From positions 62,001-126,000 of the forward strand of contig NZ_JAMSLR010000004.1 in the NCBI RefSeq assembly GCF_023806485.1: 64,000 nt of DNA, written 5' to 3'. Positions 36,873-45,898 of this stretch are shown here, one piece after another. The stretch is from Thermalbibacter longus. GTDB taxonomy: Bacteria > Chloroflexota > Chloroflexia > Thermomicrobiales > Thermomicrobiaceae. Both the position numbers and the translations under genes were made by a program. The notes beneath the pieces were generated by a model. It made no database searches and was not told the origin of the DNA. It worked only from the letters and a program-made list of their open reading frames with translations. How positions within the stretch are numbered: position 1 is the stretch's first letter; each line of letters begins with the position of its first letter.

Positions 36873-37985
36873 CACGTCATGCTCCTCGAGTGGATCGCGT
36901 GTCGTCGTAAAGTGCATCGCCTGGCGCTTTCCGCGAGCCGCTGAGCCCGCGGACCGGATCGCTTCGATTTCCCATCCCGTATTCACCAACGATCGCTCTA
37001 GGAGGTGTAGCGGGTCGACACGGCGGTCGTGAATACGACCGAAGCGAATGATCATCCGCGCATTTGTGTCAGCCACACTGGCTACAAGACTCCAGACACC
37101 GCGCAAATCGCGGGCGAACGTCTCCGCGCTGCTGTGGGAGATTTGGCCGTTCTGGCTGTAGTCGGGCCATGCTGGACCCCCGAGGAACCAGAGCCGGAGC
37201 CACTGGTCTGGGCGATAGGTTCGCATACCGTAGTACGGTGGAGAAGTCACGATCCACTTGAAGCGGATACCGGAGAGCTGCGCGAAAGTGGCTGGATTAC
37301 GGCTGTCGGCTTCGATAATCCATCCCCGCGCTGGCGGCAGAGCGGAGGCGTAATAACGCTGCGCCCGAGTCGCTACGATGTCGACCAGGTCGACCCTCTC
37401 GGGCTGAAGGTCACGAGCACGCCAGAAACGCACGGCGTAGGCTGGTTTTGGTGCGTATGTACGTGGGGCCTGGTTAGACAGATAGGTTGGCCGGCATTTC
37501 GCTCGTGGACCGTGGAGCGCGCCCAAGATCACGGCTCGTAAGGCTTGGCGCTCCGGGGTCGTGCAATTGCGCAACAGTTCCTCGCGTAACCGACATAGCT
37601 CGAAGAGCACATCTGGATGGAACGCGAGTTCCCAGAAGTTCCCTTCAGGAACCGAATCCGGTGGTGGTGCGCTCTCGAGAATTGCGAGCAGCTCGTCGAC
37701 GATTGCCTGTGGAGAGACATCCAGCAGCTTGGCCTGGGCTATCGCTGCAGCGACGGGATGGCTATCGATCCCTACGGCCGGAAGCCCGCACAGACGAGCG
37801 GCGAAGACAGTCGTTCCGCGCCCACAAAAGGGATCCAGAACCCATTCACCTGGGGAAGCATAGGAGCGGAGGATGCTGAGAGGGAATTCCAGCGGGAACA
37901 TGGTGAAATACGGACAGATTGCGTTGAGTCTGCTACATGTAGGCATTGCCGATCTGTCATTCGAAACAGCTACCCAAAGAGTCAC
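36852..37985 (-). CDS. DNA methyltransferase (N4/N6 amino-type) of a HerA-NurA cassette
   Basis: This 377-residue S-adenosylmethionine-dependent methylase has YFTMFPLEFPLSIL at the N-terminus, motif I LDPFCGRGTTVFAARLCG at about residues 50-67, an acidic AdoMet ribose contact VGIDSH, and catalytic motif IV TSPPYYG at 247-253. The TSPPY form is used for N4-cytosine or N6-adenine methylation. The order motif I before motif IV places the likely target-recognition region between or after them. GTG at 37985 is chosen because AGAGGAG lies 7 nt upstream and the codon overlaps the herA stop (GTGA), showing coupling. Its base composition is lower in GC than flanking genes. It probably marks host DNA against the neighbouring nuclease. 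Confidence 0.85.
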   Translation of the reverse strand: MTLWVAVSNDRSAMPTCSRLNAICPYFTMFPLEFPLSILRSYASPGEWVLDPFCGRGTTVFAARLCGLPAVGIDSHPVAAAIAQAKLLDVSPQAIVDELLAILESAPPPDSVPEGNFWELAFHPDVLFELCRLREELLRNCTTPERQALRAVILGALHGPRAKCRPTYLSNQAPRTYAPKPAYAVRFWRARDLQPERVDLVDIVATRAQRYYASALPPARGWIIEADSRNPATFAQLSGIRFKWIVTSPPYYGMRTYRPDQWLRLWFLGGPAWPDYSQNGQISHSSAETFARDLRGVWSLVASVADTNARMIIRFGRIHDRRVDPLHLLERSLVNTGWEIEAIRSAGSAARGKRQAMHFTTTRDPLEEHDVWVRLRL

Positions 37986-40186
37986 GTTGTCTCTCCTCTT
38001 GGTCCGCACCTGATCCAGGTACGATTGCCGTCTCTGGTGGTGTGCCAGCCCCCCGCGCGTTCTGGGCCATAGAGTCGGTTAAGGACAGTAGGCACCAGCT
38101 TATAAGCGAGTTCGTCACGATCGAGAATATCTTTTGGAAGCGAATCTCGGATCACCGCCTGGAGTCGTCCCCACGGCATACCCCGTGACTCGAGTTCCTT
38201 CCTGATATCCTCATTGTCCCGCACCGCTTTCACCGCGAGAAGTTCGTATACATGCATCGGATCGAGCTCGGTAACCGGTTCGTCTATCGACTCCGTCGAG
38301 GTGGCTGCTACTTCCGAGCCGGGATTCTGGCTGGTAGAAGCGATAGTTTCGACGCGAGTAGTCTCGACACCTGTATGACCGGCGTACCCGTCTCCATTGC
38401 TCGAGATCACGCCTGCCTGGTGTGCAGCTCGCAAGATGCGTTCCTCGGCCTCCCGCCGAAGTTTCATCGCATAGGTATCGGCAGCAGCTTCGCAGTACTC
38501 GGGATCGCGCAACGGTGTCAGCTTTTCGAAGGAGAGTGCGCGTATCGGTACCGGATAACTTCGATGCCCTGAAACCGACGACCAGAAAACTCCCTGCCCT
38601 ACGATGGGCTCGTTGAGCAGAGCGCTCAGTAAGTCCTCGCTGAAATGGGCATTGGCAGCGTTGAGTGCTGCCAGATCGGCACGTGACAGAAGGTGGAAAA
38701 TGAACCAGTTATCGCCCTGGCTCAAAATCTCCTTCGGAATGCTGCCTGGCTGCTGGGTCACCATCAGCGCACCTAGGTCGTACTTTCTTCCCTCCTTGAC
38801 CCACGTGATATAGGGTTCGGTGCCTGACTTTCGCTCATCGAGAACGGCCTGTGCTTCCTCCACCACGGCAATAACTGGAATCGTCTCTGGATTCGCTGCT
38901 GTAAAGTGCTCTTGGTTGTGGTCGAAGATATATCGAAGGATCAATCCAGACAGAATGAGTGCCTGGCCACCGCTCATCTGCGAGACGTCCACGACGCAAA
39001 GCTTTCCCGCCTTCAGCGCGTGCAGCAACAGCTCCATCAACTGGCTGTGCGGGTCGTGGATCATGTTCACGATGGTTGCCATGTTAGATCGTGCCGCAAG
39101 CGCTTCGGCTTCTTGGCTACTCTCGAGGCCCAGAAGTTCCTGTATTCTTCCTAACTCTGCCTGGTATCCGTGATCGTGGATCAAATTGACCAGTTCCCGC
39201 CAGTTGTGGTCGTTGAGCGCTGCAAGCTTGCGAACGTTCTGCTGCTCCTGGCGATCTGCTGGGAGCGCGATTCGAATTACGTCACGCGGCCTGAGTGTGC
39301 GAATGTCGAGTTTAGTGCTGCCCGCGACGAAGGACCCGTAGAACGCACTGGGCGCCCGGCGAGAAGTGAAGACTACAAGCTTGTCTTCAAGCCAGGGCAC
39401 GTCGCACAGCCCTGGACGTCCCTTGTCATCGGGCCAAAAGTATTCGCCATCTGGATCGAAGATGATTGTGCCTACAGGAACTTGACGTCCACCTCGCTTG
39501 AGTACTGTCGGCGTATTTCTGTATAATTCGCTAAAGAGCAGTTTTATCAAGTTCGACTTTCCGAACCCGGCGCGCGCGAAAACAAATGAGCGTCGCGAAA
39601 CGAGATTCTCGACCGGAAATCTGATCTGAACCTCCGGCGACTTGACCTGCATCCAGGCTTGCGGTTGGAGAAGTTCGCTGCCTTCGGCATAGATGTACTC
39701 ACCGAGTGCGAGATGACCGATCACTGCTCCTGGATCGTTATGCCCTGCGATCTCCTGTAAGACGGGGGGAGAGGCGAAAGCGACCGGGCTGCCGAGATGC
39801 GGTAGGCGGCGATGTGATGGCACGAACAGGAGCTCTTCATCCCGGGCGCGCAGTACTCCGAGCACTCGAATGTTCACGCGGTACTTTAGGTAGTCCTGTC
39901 GCAAATCCTCCGGTACGGGGCGTCTCTCGCGAAGTGCTCGCAACGTAAACTCTTCTCCTGCGCCTTGGGCAAGTTTGCCCGCTGGCTCGAAGGCTGTGAT
40001 TCGTCCGAGCACTGCCTCCTCGGGAGTCTCGAGTTGAACCAGAACAAACTGACCATGCATCGGCACGCTCTGGAACTCGCTCCGATACGGCAAGACGAGA
40101 TCTGCATGGAACTCCATGCCGCCCTCGCGAAAGCCGATGAAGACACCGACAATTTGGTCGTCCGGGAAGAGCTTGAAGGTCGGCAT
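37982..40186 (-). CDS. herA: HerA-family ATPase/DNA translocase
   Basis: This 734-residue protein has an N-terminal beta-barrel (HAS-barrel-like, to about residue 150) and a FtsK/HerA ATPase core. Walker A is ARAGFGKSN near 204-212, with Ala in place of the first Gly. Then come FDPDGEYFWPDD, Walker B PVIAVVEEAQ near 437-446, and MVTQQPGSIPKEIL, a sensor segment. A helical, acidic tail follows. HerA hexamers pump DNA through the ring and work with the NurA nuclease, encoded 13 nt upstream. GGGGGGTG precedes the ATG. It may drive resection of unmethylated or invading DNA. Confidence 0.9.
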   Translation of the reverse strand: MPTFKLFPDDQIVGVFIGFREGGMEFHADLVLPYRSEFQSVPMHGQFVLVQLETPEEAVLGRITAFEPAGKLAQGAGEEFTLRALRERRPVPEDLRQDYLKYRVNIRVLGVLRARDEELLFVPSHRRLPHLGSPVAFASPPVLQEIAGHNDPGAVIGHLALGEYIYAEGSELLQPQAWMQVKSPEVQIRFPVENLVSRRSFVFARAGFGKSNLIKLLFSELYRNTPTVLKRGGRQVPVGTIIFDPDGEYFWPDDKGRPGLCDVPWLEDKLVVFTSRRAPSAFYGSFVAGSTKLDIRTLRPRDVIRIALPADRQEQQNVRKLAALNDHNWRELVNLIHDHGYQAELGRIQELLGLESSQEAEALAARSNMATIVNMIHDPHSQLMELLLHALKAGKLCVVDVSQMSGGQALILSGLILRYIFDHNQEHFTAANPETIPVIAVVEEAQAVLDERKSGTEPYITWVKEGRKYDLGALMVTQQPGSIPKEILSQGDNWFIFHLLSRADLAALNAANAHFSEDLLSALLNEPIVGQGVFWSSVSGHRSYPVPIRALSFEKLTPLRDPEYCEAAADTYAMKLRREAEERILRAAHQAGVISSNGDGYAGHTGVETTRVETIASTSQNPGSEVAATSTESIDEPVTELDPMHVYELLAVKAVRDNEDIRKELESRGMPWGRLQAVIRDSLPKDILDRDELAYKLVPTVLNRLYGPERAGGWHTTRDGNRTWIRCGPRGETT

Positions 40187-40199
40187 CTCTACACCCCCC

Positions 40200-41342
40200 T
40201 CAGTAGCGCCTGGTCGCCGGGTCGACTGTCTGTAGACGGAAGATGTCCAGGACGGGCGCTTCACACTCGAGGGCTTGTCGAATCCCCTCGAAAACTTCAT
40301 CCTGCAGGATGTCGAGATCAAAGTCCACGAGTGCCGCGTTCTCATGGGCGCGCTGGAGACAGCGCGGGTAATAGGGTATAGGAAAGCCCTCGATTGCGTC
40401 TGCTAAAAGGCAACCAAGGATCGTTTGTGCTTCACTGCGCTGTTGGCTGAAGATATCGACCGGCCAGATAGGATCTCGTGGTCCGGGACCAAACTTGACT
40501 AGAAACATATTTCCAGCCACGTACTTATTAATCTCTCCTGTGACATCGCGATCATCACCCCTGGCATATTCTGTCCAAACATATGCCTTCTCTTCAATCT
40601 CCCGAGGTACTTCGACGTAAGCTGGATAGGGGCAGGTTAGTACACCCTCGAGGGCCATCGCAAGGCGATAACGATCGAGAACCTTGCTGTGCTTGGCTAA
40701 TCCCACCAGGTAAATTCGACGGTGATGCCGCCTAAATTGTTCTTGAATGCCTTCCCATAAACCTTGACGCACGCGAGCAAAGAGATCACGACTGAAAATC
40801 TTGCTTCGGAGCAGCCCATCGAACACGATAAGCGTATCGGTGGCGAAGTGGTATTCGCGTACCAACGTGAAGAGAATTGCCCATTCGACAAGCTCGCGGT
40901 AAACCTGGATCCAGACGCGTGAGACCGGATGACCATCCGAAGTCGAGCGTGGGATCATGGGGCTCAGCTCATAGAGCTCACTCTGACCGAGATAATGCAT
41001 GAGTCGGCCGAGAGCCGTTACCGGAGCACCGTTCTCGTCGAATTGTCGCCGGGCAAGGGCTCTTACATCAGTTGTCGGTGTGACAACCTCCAGGCAGTAC
41101 TCGTTATTGCTCGAGTCGACTACGCGCACAAGTTGCACCAGGAAGGGATCGAACCGGAGGTGTATATTGCCTCCGTCTGTAGCCACGAGGGAAACAGCGG
41201 TCGTTGACCGGGGTTGAATACGGCGCATCTGATTTACAAGCGGCCGAATTTCGTCGCGAAGGCTGTCGAGCAGTGCGCGATCACTCGCCATGCGCTCGAT
41301 GATCTCCTGCCGGAGCCGTTGTCGACTTTCCGAGTCGATCAT
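40200..41342 (-). CDS. nurA: NurA-domain nuclease
   Basis: This 380-residue protein has the NurA hallmarks: a first catalytic Asp in SLVATDGGNI (Asp56), a second in LIVFDGLLRS (Asp175), and the C-terminal segment DAIEGFPIPYYPRCLQRAHENAAL seen in NurA proteins. NurA is a Mn-dependent 5'-3' exo/endonuclease that forms a dimer on the HerA ring. It is the first gene of the cassette; an AGAAGGG site precedes the ATG. The base composition is distinctly low (40501-40560 is 26/60 GC), which suggests acquisition by transfer. Confidence 0.85.
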   Translation of the reverse strand: MIDSESRQRLRQEIIERMASDRALLDSLRDEIRPLVNQMRRIQPRSTTAVSLVATDGGNIHLRFDPFLVQLVRVVDSSNNEYCLEVVTPTTDVRALARRQFDENGAPVTALGRLMHYLGQSELYELSPMIPRSTSDGHPVSRVWIQVYRELVEWAILFTLVREYHFATDTLIVFDGLLRSKIFSRDLFARVRQGLWEGIQEQFRRHHRRIYLVGLAKHSKVLDRYRLAMALEGVLTCPYPAYVEVPREIEEKAYVWTEYARGDDRDVTGEINKYVAGNMFLVKFGPGPRDPIWPVDIFSQQRSEAQTILGCLLADAIEGFPIPYYPRCLQRAHENAALVDFDLDILQDEVFEGIRQALECEAPVLDIFRLQTVDPATRRY

Positions 41343-41736
41343 GGCGGACCCTTCTGGTTGAAACGAAAGCGGTGCTGGCCCAATAATACTCTAGCTTTCG
41401 CCGGGACGATAATTCCTGCCGACTCTTCTTTCATCGTGCTACAAGGGAACTGGGCGGCCTTGCCAGAACCGGTCAGCGACAATACGTTATGCTGGCTGAG
41501 GATTCGGGTTACCTTCCCGCACGGGAACTGACCGCTGCTATGGTGAATTTTTCCTCCAGCGCACCGCTCAGACACTAGGCCGATGCGTCGGGACGCGCCG
41601 AACAGTCGCTGATCCGCACCCGGAAAACCTGGAGATAACCGCCAACTGCCGGGGTACTAGCCGGACTCGCCAGTCATCAGGCTCTGCCTGCATAGATTCA
41701 CGCAGCGCCTCGCCGAGAAGACATCACTCGTCGCCG
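41343..41736. other. Intergenic region upstream of nurA
   Basis: No gene is seen. On the minus strand AGAGTATTATTGG near 41380 contains a good -10 (TATTAT) for the nurA-herA-methyltransferase operon, without a clear -35. The region marks the right border of the low-GC cassette. Confidence 0.45.
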
Positions 41737-42984
41737 TTACGACGTGACGTGAACGGCTGGCTCGAAGGCGAAGACGGCCTTGATCACCCCCGAGGAGCCC
41801 TTGCTGGTCACGGTCTCCAATGCCTGCCGGTAGTCGGCTAGCGCGAACCGGTGGGTCACCAGCGGCTTCAGATCGACCACCTTCTGTGCCATCAGGCGAA
41901 CGGCTAGCCGCACTGCGTCGACCTGCTCACCACAGAACTCCTCGACCGCGTAGGCCACAGCCCCTCGGATCTCGACCTCGTGCAGCCATACCGGTGTCCA
42001 GTCCACCCCGCTCGGCGTGCTGGCCAGCCCGACCAGCACCACCCGGCCGCCGGCCCGCGCCAGCCGCAGCGCGTCGTCGATCGTGCGGCCGCTGCCCACG
42101 CAGTCGAACACGATGTCGGCGCCGCCCTGCACCAGTGGCCGGCCGATCACCGGCTTGAGCACCTCGGCACCGGTAAGCTGGGCTACCTGCCGGTAGAGTT
42201 CGGCCCCGCGGCGGGCGCGCAGCACCACATCGGCCCCGAACCGAGCCGCAGCCTCGGCCTGGAACGGATAGCGGGCGGTGACGATCACCCGCGCCTTCGA
42301 CCCGGTCGCCCGGATCGCCGCCACGGTCAGCAGGCCGATCACCCCGGCGCCGATCACCAGCACCGTCTGTTCGTCGCCCGGCCGGTTGCGCAGGACGGCG
42401 TGCAGTGCCACCCCGAACGGCTCGGCCAGTACCGCCTCTTCGTCCGAGAGCGTGGCCGGCACCGGGATCACCTGCGAGCGGTGGGCGACGAAGCTCGGGC
42501 TCCAGCTCCCACCGGTGTCGCGGCAGAAGCCGATCATGGTGCCGGCGGAGACCGTCCCCTGGTGGAACCGCAGGCACAGGTTCGGCTCGCCGCGCGCGCA
42601 GTTCGGGCACAGGTCGCGGAAGCCGCGGGTGACGCAGCCGAGCAGCGGGTTGACGACCACGCGCTGGCCGACCTCGATCCCATCGACGGCGTTGCCCACC
42701 TCAGCGATGATGCCCACGTTCTCGTGCCCGAGGGTGAACGGGAACGAGGTGACCGCCGAAGCGGCCGTGCTGGCGTGGAGCAGGATGGTGCCCAGGTCGC
42801 TGCCACAGATGCCACCGTAGCGTGTAGCGATCCGCACCCATTCCGGCGTCGGCAGCCTCGGCTCGGGCACGTCGCGGAGCTGGAGGCAGGCGAGGTCGCT
42901 CCAGTAGATCGAGCGGGCGACTCTTCCGAGCGCTTTCGTCAGCGCATAGCGCGGAACGCTCTGGATGAACTGAAGCGCCTGCAC
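41737..42984 (-). CDS. Zinc-dependent alcohol/polyol dehydrogenase
   Basis: This 415-residue medium-chain dehydrogenase has catalytic-zinc ligands in GGICGSDLG, GHENVGIIAEVG and an AEPFGVALHA Glu, and a structural zinc lobe with cysteines in CVTRGFRDLCPNCARGEPNLC, where the first spacing is longer than usual. The NAD-binding fold has VLVIGAGVIGLLTVAAI. It likely oxidises an alcohol or sugar alcohol to the carbonyl compound. It starts at GTG with GGAGG 7 nt upstream. It is followed on the same strand by no close gene, and the deacylase gene precedes it with a 71-nt gap, so they may share a transcript. Confidence 0.88.
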   Translation of the reverse strand: MQALQFIQSVPRYALTKALGRVARSIYWSDLACLQLRDVPEPRLPTPEWVRIATRYGGICGSDLGTILLHASTAASAVTSFPFTLGHENVGIIAEVGNAVDGIEVGQRVVVNPLLGCVTRGFRDLCPNCARGEPNLCLRFHQGTVSAGTMIGFCRDTGGSWSPSFVAHRSQVIPVPATLSDEEAVLAEPFGVALHAVLRNRPGDEQTVLVIGAGVIGLLTVAAIRATGSKARVIVTARYPFQAEAAARFGADVVLRARRGAELYRQVAQLTGAEVLKPVIGRPLVQGGADIVFDCVGSGRTIDDALRLARAGGRVVLVGLASTPSGVDWTPVWLHEVEIRGAVAYAVEEFCGEQVDAVRLAVRLMAQKVVDLKPLVTHRFALADYRQALETVTSKGSSGVIKAVFAFEPAVHVTS

Positions 42985-43055
42985 TGCGTGTCCTCCCTCC
43001 GTTCAGCCAGTAACCCGCGGCGATGGGGAGTGCCCTCGGGCCGCGGAAGCGGTCG

Positions 43056-44684
43056 CTAGCGTCGCCCCGGGCCGTCGACGATCCGGCCGGGCATGGCCCC
43101 GGTGTGCTGGCCGCCAGCGATCACCTGCACTCCATTGACGAAGACGTGCTCGATCCCGACCGAGAGCTCATGCGGGTCGGTGAAGGTGGAGCGGTCAGCC
43201 ACCGTCGTTGGATCGAAGACGACGACGTCGGCGAAGTAGCCGGGCCGGAGCAACCCGCGGTCTCGCAGTCCCAGGCGGTCGGCGACCGCCGAGCTCATCT
43301 TCCGCACGGCATCCTCGAGCGTGAGGACACGCTCTTCCCGCACGTACTTGCCGAGTACGCGGGTGTATGTGCCGTACGCTCGGGGGTGAACCGGCCCGCG
43401 CTCGGCGGCCCAGGCAGGATCGACTCCTCCAGCGTCCGTCGAGACCTTGATCCACGGTTGCCGGAGCTGCAGGCGCAGGTTGTCTTCGCTCATCACGAAG
43501 TAGATCGTGAAGATGTTTCGCCCCTCGGTCAGTAACAGGTCGAACACGGTGTCGAGCCAGTGCTGGCCACGTAGCTCGGCGATCTCGGAGAGCCGCTTTC
43601 CCACGTACGACTTCAGCTCCGGGTGTTCCATCCCGACCGGCATGACCCCTTCCGGGCCGGCCTCTGAAGCCAGCGCCTCCCAGTCGCCCGAGGGGTTCAG
43701 GACTTCCTGGCGGATCCGCTCGCGCATGGCTGGGTCGCGCAGGTTATCGAAGAACTTGCCGTCGGCCGCGACCCACGGTGGGAGAACCGAGGCCAGCCCC
43801 GTGCCGGCTGCGGTGTACGGGTACATGTCGGCGGTGACGTCCAGGCCACTGGCCCGAGCTGCGTCGATACGCTCGATGGCTTCAGGCATCTTTCCCCAGT
43901 TGCTCATGCCAGCGGCCTTCAGGTGGTAGATCTCGACGGGCAGCTCGGCCTCGCGCCCGATGCGGAAGGTCTCCTCTAGCGCCTCGAAGAGGCGATCAGC
44001 CTCGGAGCGCATATGGGTGATGTAGACACCCCCATAACGAGCGACCACGCGACAGACCTCGATGATCTCCTCGGTCGTCGCGAACGCGTCGGGCGGGTAG
44101 ATCAGCGCATAGCTGACCCCGAAGGCCCCGTCTTCCATCGCCTCGGCCATTACCCGGCGCATCGTGTCCAGCTCCTCGGGCGTCGCCGGGCCCATCGCCA
44201 TGCCCTTGGCGTACTGCCGGAGCGTCCCCCCGGCCAGGAAGGAGCCGATATTGGGCGAGACGCCACGCTCGACCATCGCCTCGAGCCAGTCTCGGAAGCG
44301 ACGCCAGCCGCGTGCTCGCTCCTCCCACTCGGGCATCCGATCGGCGAAGAAGGCGCCCGCCATCGGCGAGTCGATCAGGCCGCCGAACGGTGCTGGCGTC
44401 CAGCCCTCGCCCATGATCTCAGTGGTGACACCCTGCGTGATCTTGGAGAGGCATCTGCCGTCGAGCATCAAGGGAATGATGGAGTGGCTCTGGATGTCGA
44501 TGAAGCCGGGGCACACGACGCGCCCGCTGGCGTCAACGATCGTGCCGGCGTACTCCGTCGAGATCCGCCCCGGTGGGGACACGGCGACGATCCGGTCGCC
44601 CTCGATCGCCACATCGCCGTAAAACCAAGGATTTCCAGTCCCGTCGACGACCCGGCCGCCTCGGATCAGCACATCGATCGCCAT
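43056..44684 (-). CDS. Amidohydrolase, N-acyl-D-amino-acid deacylase relative
   Basis: This 542-residue urease-superfamily protein has N-terminal LIRGGRVVDGTGNPWF, PGFIDIQSHSIIP, a middle with YITHMRSEADRL and EIYHLKAAGMSNWGK for zinc-binding His residues, and KVSTDAGGVDPAW for the catalytic Asp. Canonical enzymes have HxH (HTH) and a bridging Cys at the first metal site. Here the first His is Gln (QSH) and the GNCG Cys segment is GEGW, so the metal site is altered. The ATG at 44684 has GAAGGGAG upstream. Likely substrate is an N-acyl amino acid or related amide; specificity is uncertain. Confidence 0.82.
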   Translation of the reverse strand: MAIDVLIRGGRVVDGTGNPWFYGDVAIEGDRIVAVSPPGRISTEYAGTIVDASGRVVCPGFIDIQSHSIIPLMLDGRCLSKITQGVTTEIMGEGWTPAPFGGLIDSPMAGAFFADRMPEWEERARGWRRFRDWLEAMVERGVSPNIGSFLAGGTLRQYAKGMAMGPATPEELDTMRRVMAEAMEDGAFGVSYALIYPPDAFATTEEIIEVCRVVARYGGVYITHMRSEADRLFEALEETFRIGREAELPVEIYHLKAAGMSNWGKMPEAIERIDAARASGLDVTADMYPYTAAGTGLASVLPPWVAADGKFFDNLRDPAMRERIRQEVLNPSGDWEALASEAGPEGVMPVGMEHPELKSYVGKRLSEIAELRGQHWLDTVFDLLLTEGRNIFTIYFVMSEDNLRLQLRQPWIKVSTDAGGVDPAWAAERGPVHPRAYGTYTRVLGKYVREERVLTLEDAVRKMSSAVADRLGLRDRGLLRPGYFADVVVFDPTTVADRSTFTDPHELSVGIEHVFVNGVQVIAGGQHTGAMPGRIVDGPGRR

Positions 44685-44956
44685 GCCCCGCTCCCTTCCG
44701 GCTCGTGCCTCACGCCTAGCCACTCCACTCCCCGCATCATACCGAAATCCCGCCGGTGGCTTGATACGCGGAACGCGGCCAGCCGTCGATCCCAGCCGAA
44801 TCGCGCTGCCGGCAGTCTGGGCTGGGCATACCGCTGCACTGGTGACACCGGCCGAGATCGCGCGCGACCGCGCCTTTGCCCGCGGTACGATAGACGCCCG
44901 GCGGCTCGACTCTCGGGTCGTCTCGTCGCGTGGCGGGGTACTGGAAGGAGCGTACC

Positions 44957-45772
44957 GTGCCCTACGTCGAGGTCGACGGCATCCGGTTGTTCTACGAGCG
45001 GACTGGGGAAGGGGTACCCCTGATCCTCCACGCTCACCATCACACCGCGTGGATGGTCTACCAGGTTCCCTATTTCTCGCAGTTCTACGAGGTCATCGTC
45101 TTCGACCGGCGGGGCACCGGGCGCTCCGACGACCCGCCCGGGCCCTGGACGGCGGCCGATCTGGCGGCCGATATCCGCCGGCTGATGGACGGGCTGGGGA
45201 TCGACCGCGCGATCGTCGGTGGCAACTCGCTCGGCGGTGTGGTCACGGCGCAGTTCGGGCTGGACTACCCCGAGCGAGCGTTCGCATTGGTCATCGGACA
45301 CACTGTGCCGTACCTTTGGCCGCTCGCGCGGGAGTGGCTGGAGGAGCAGATCGACCTCGCGCTGCGGGGCGAGCCCGCCGTCGTCTACCAACCTCGCTCC
45401 TTCGCCTGGGAGGAGCAAGGCCCGCCGACGATCCGGCCGGGGTTCCCTGAGACGGCCGAGGGGCGGTTCTGGGCGACGCTCGACCGGGCGCTGGGCCGAA
45501 GTCCAGAGGGGCGGGTGAAGTCGCTGCAGGTACTGGCTGGGTGGGATCTGCGTCATCGCTTCCCGGAATTGCGCCGGCTCTCGCTACCGACCCTCGTGAT
45601 CGTCGGGGCGAACGAGCCACAGAAGACGATCGAGCTCGCGTACGAGTGGCACCTCCAGTACGCGAACAGCGAATTCGTGATTCTGCCGGAGACGCACCAT
45701 GCGGCCGCCATCGAGAATCCGGTGGGCTGGAACCGTGCGGTGCACGGGTTCCTCCAGCGACACGGCTTCTAG
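44957..45772 (+). CDS. Alpha/beta hydrolase
   Basis: This 271-residue hydrolase has the fold's oxyanion region LILHAHHHTAW, the strand IVFDRRGTGRSDDP, the nucleophile elbow GGNSLGG (Ser) and the C-terminal catalytic His in PETHHAAAIENP. The acid position reads VIVGANEP, with Glu where Asp is usual. It probably hydrolyses an ester or amide of a small acid. GTG at 44957 is chosen because AAGGAG lies 6 nt upstream. It is divergent from the deacylase gene and could act in the same catabolic route. Confidence 0.85.
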   Translation: MPYVEVDGIRLFYERTGEGVPLILHAHHHTAWMVYQVPYFSQFYEVIVFDRRGTGRSDDPPGPWTAADLAADIRRLMDGLGIDRAIVGGNSLGGVVTAQFGLDYPERAFALVIGHTVPYLWPLAREWLEEQIDLALRGEPAVVYQPRSFAWEEQGPPTIRPGFPETAEGRFWATLDRALGRSPEGRVKSLQVLAGWDLRHRFPELRRLSLPTLVIVGANEPQKTIELAYEWHLQYANSEFVILPETHHAAAIENPVGWNRAVHGFLQRHGF

Positions 45773-45898
45773 ACGCCATACCCGCCGGGCCGACGGGTAG
45801 GGTGAACCCTTGTAGAGGGTCTCGTGGTGCCGTGGTGGCGAGCAACACCGGCTCCAGGATCGTGAAACGGCGCTCCGGCCGGTGCGTGACCGCCTTCG

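Noticed and set aside
36852-41342. Prophage or integrative element
   Set aside because: No integrase, transposase, attachment-site repeat or phage structural gene was found next to the cassette.
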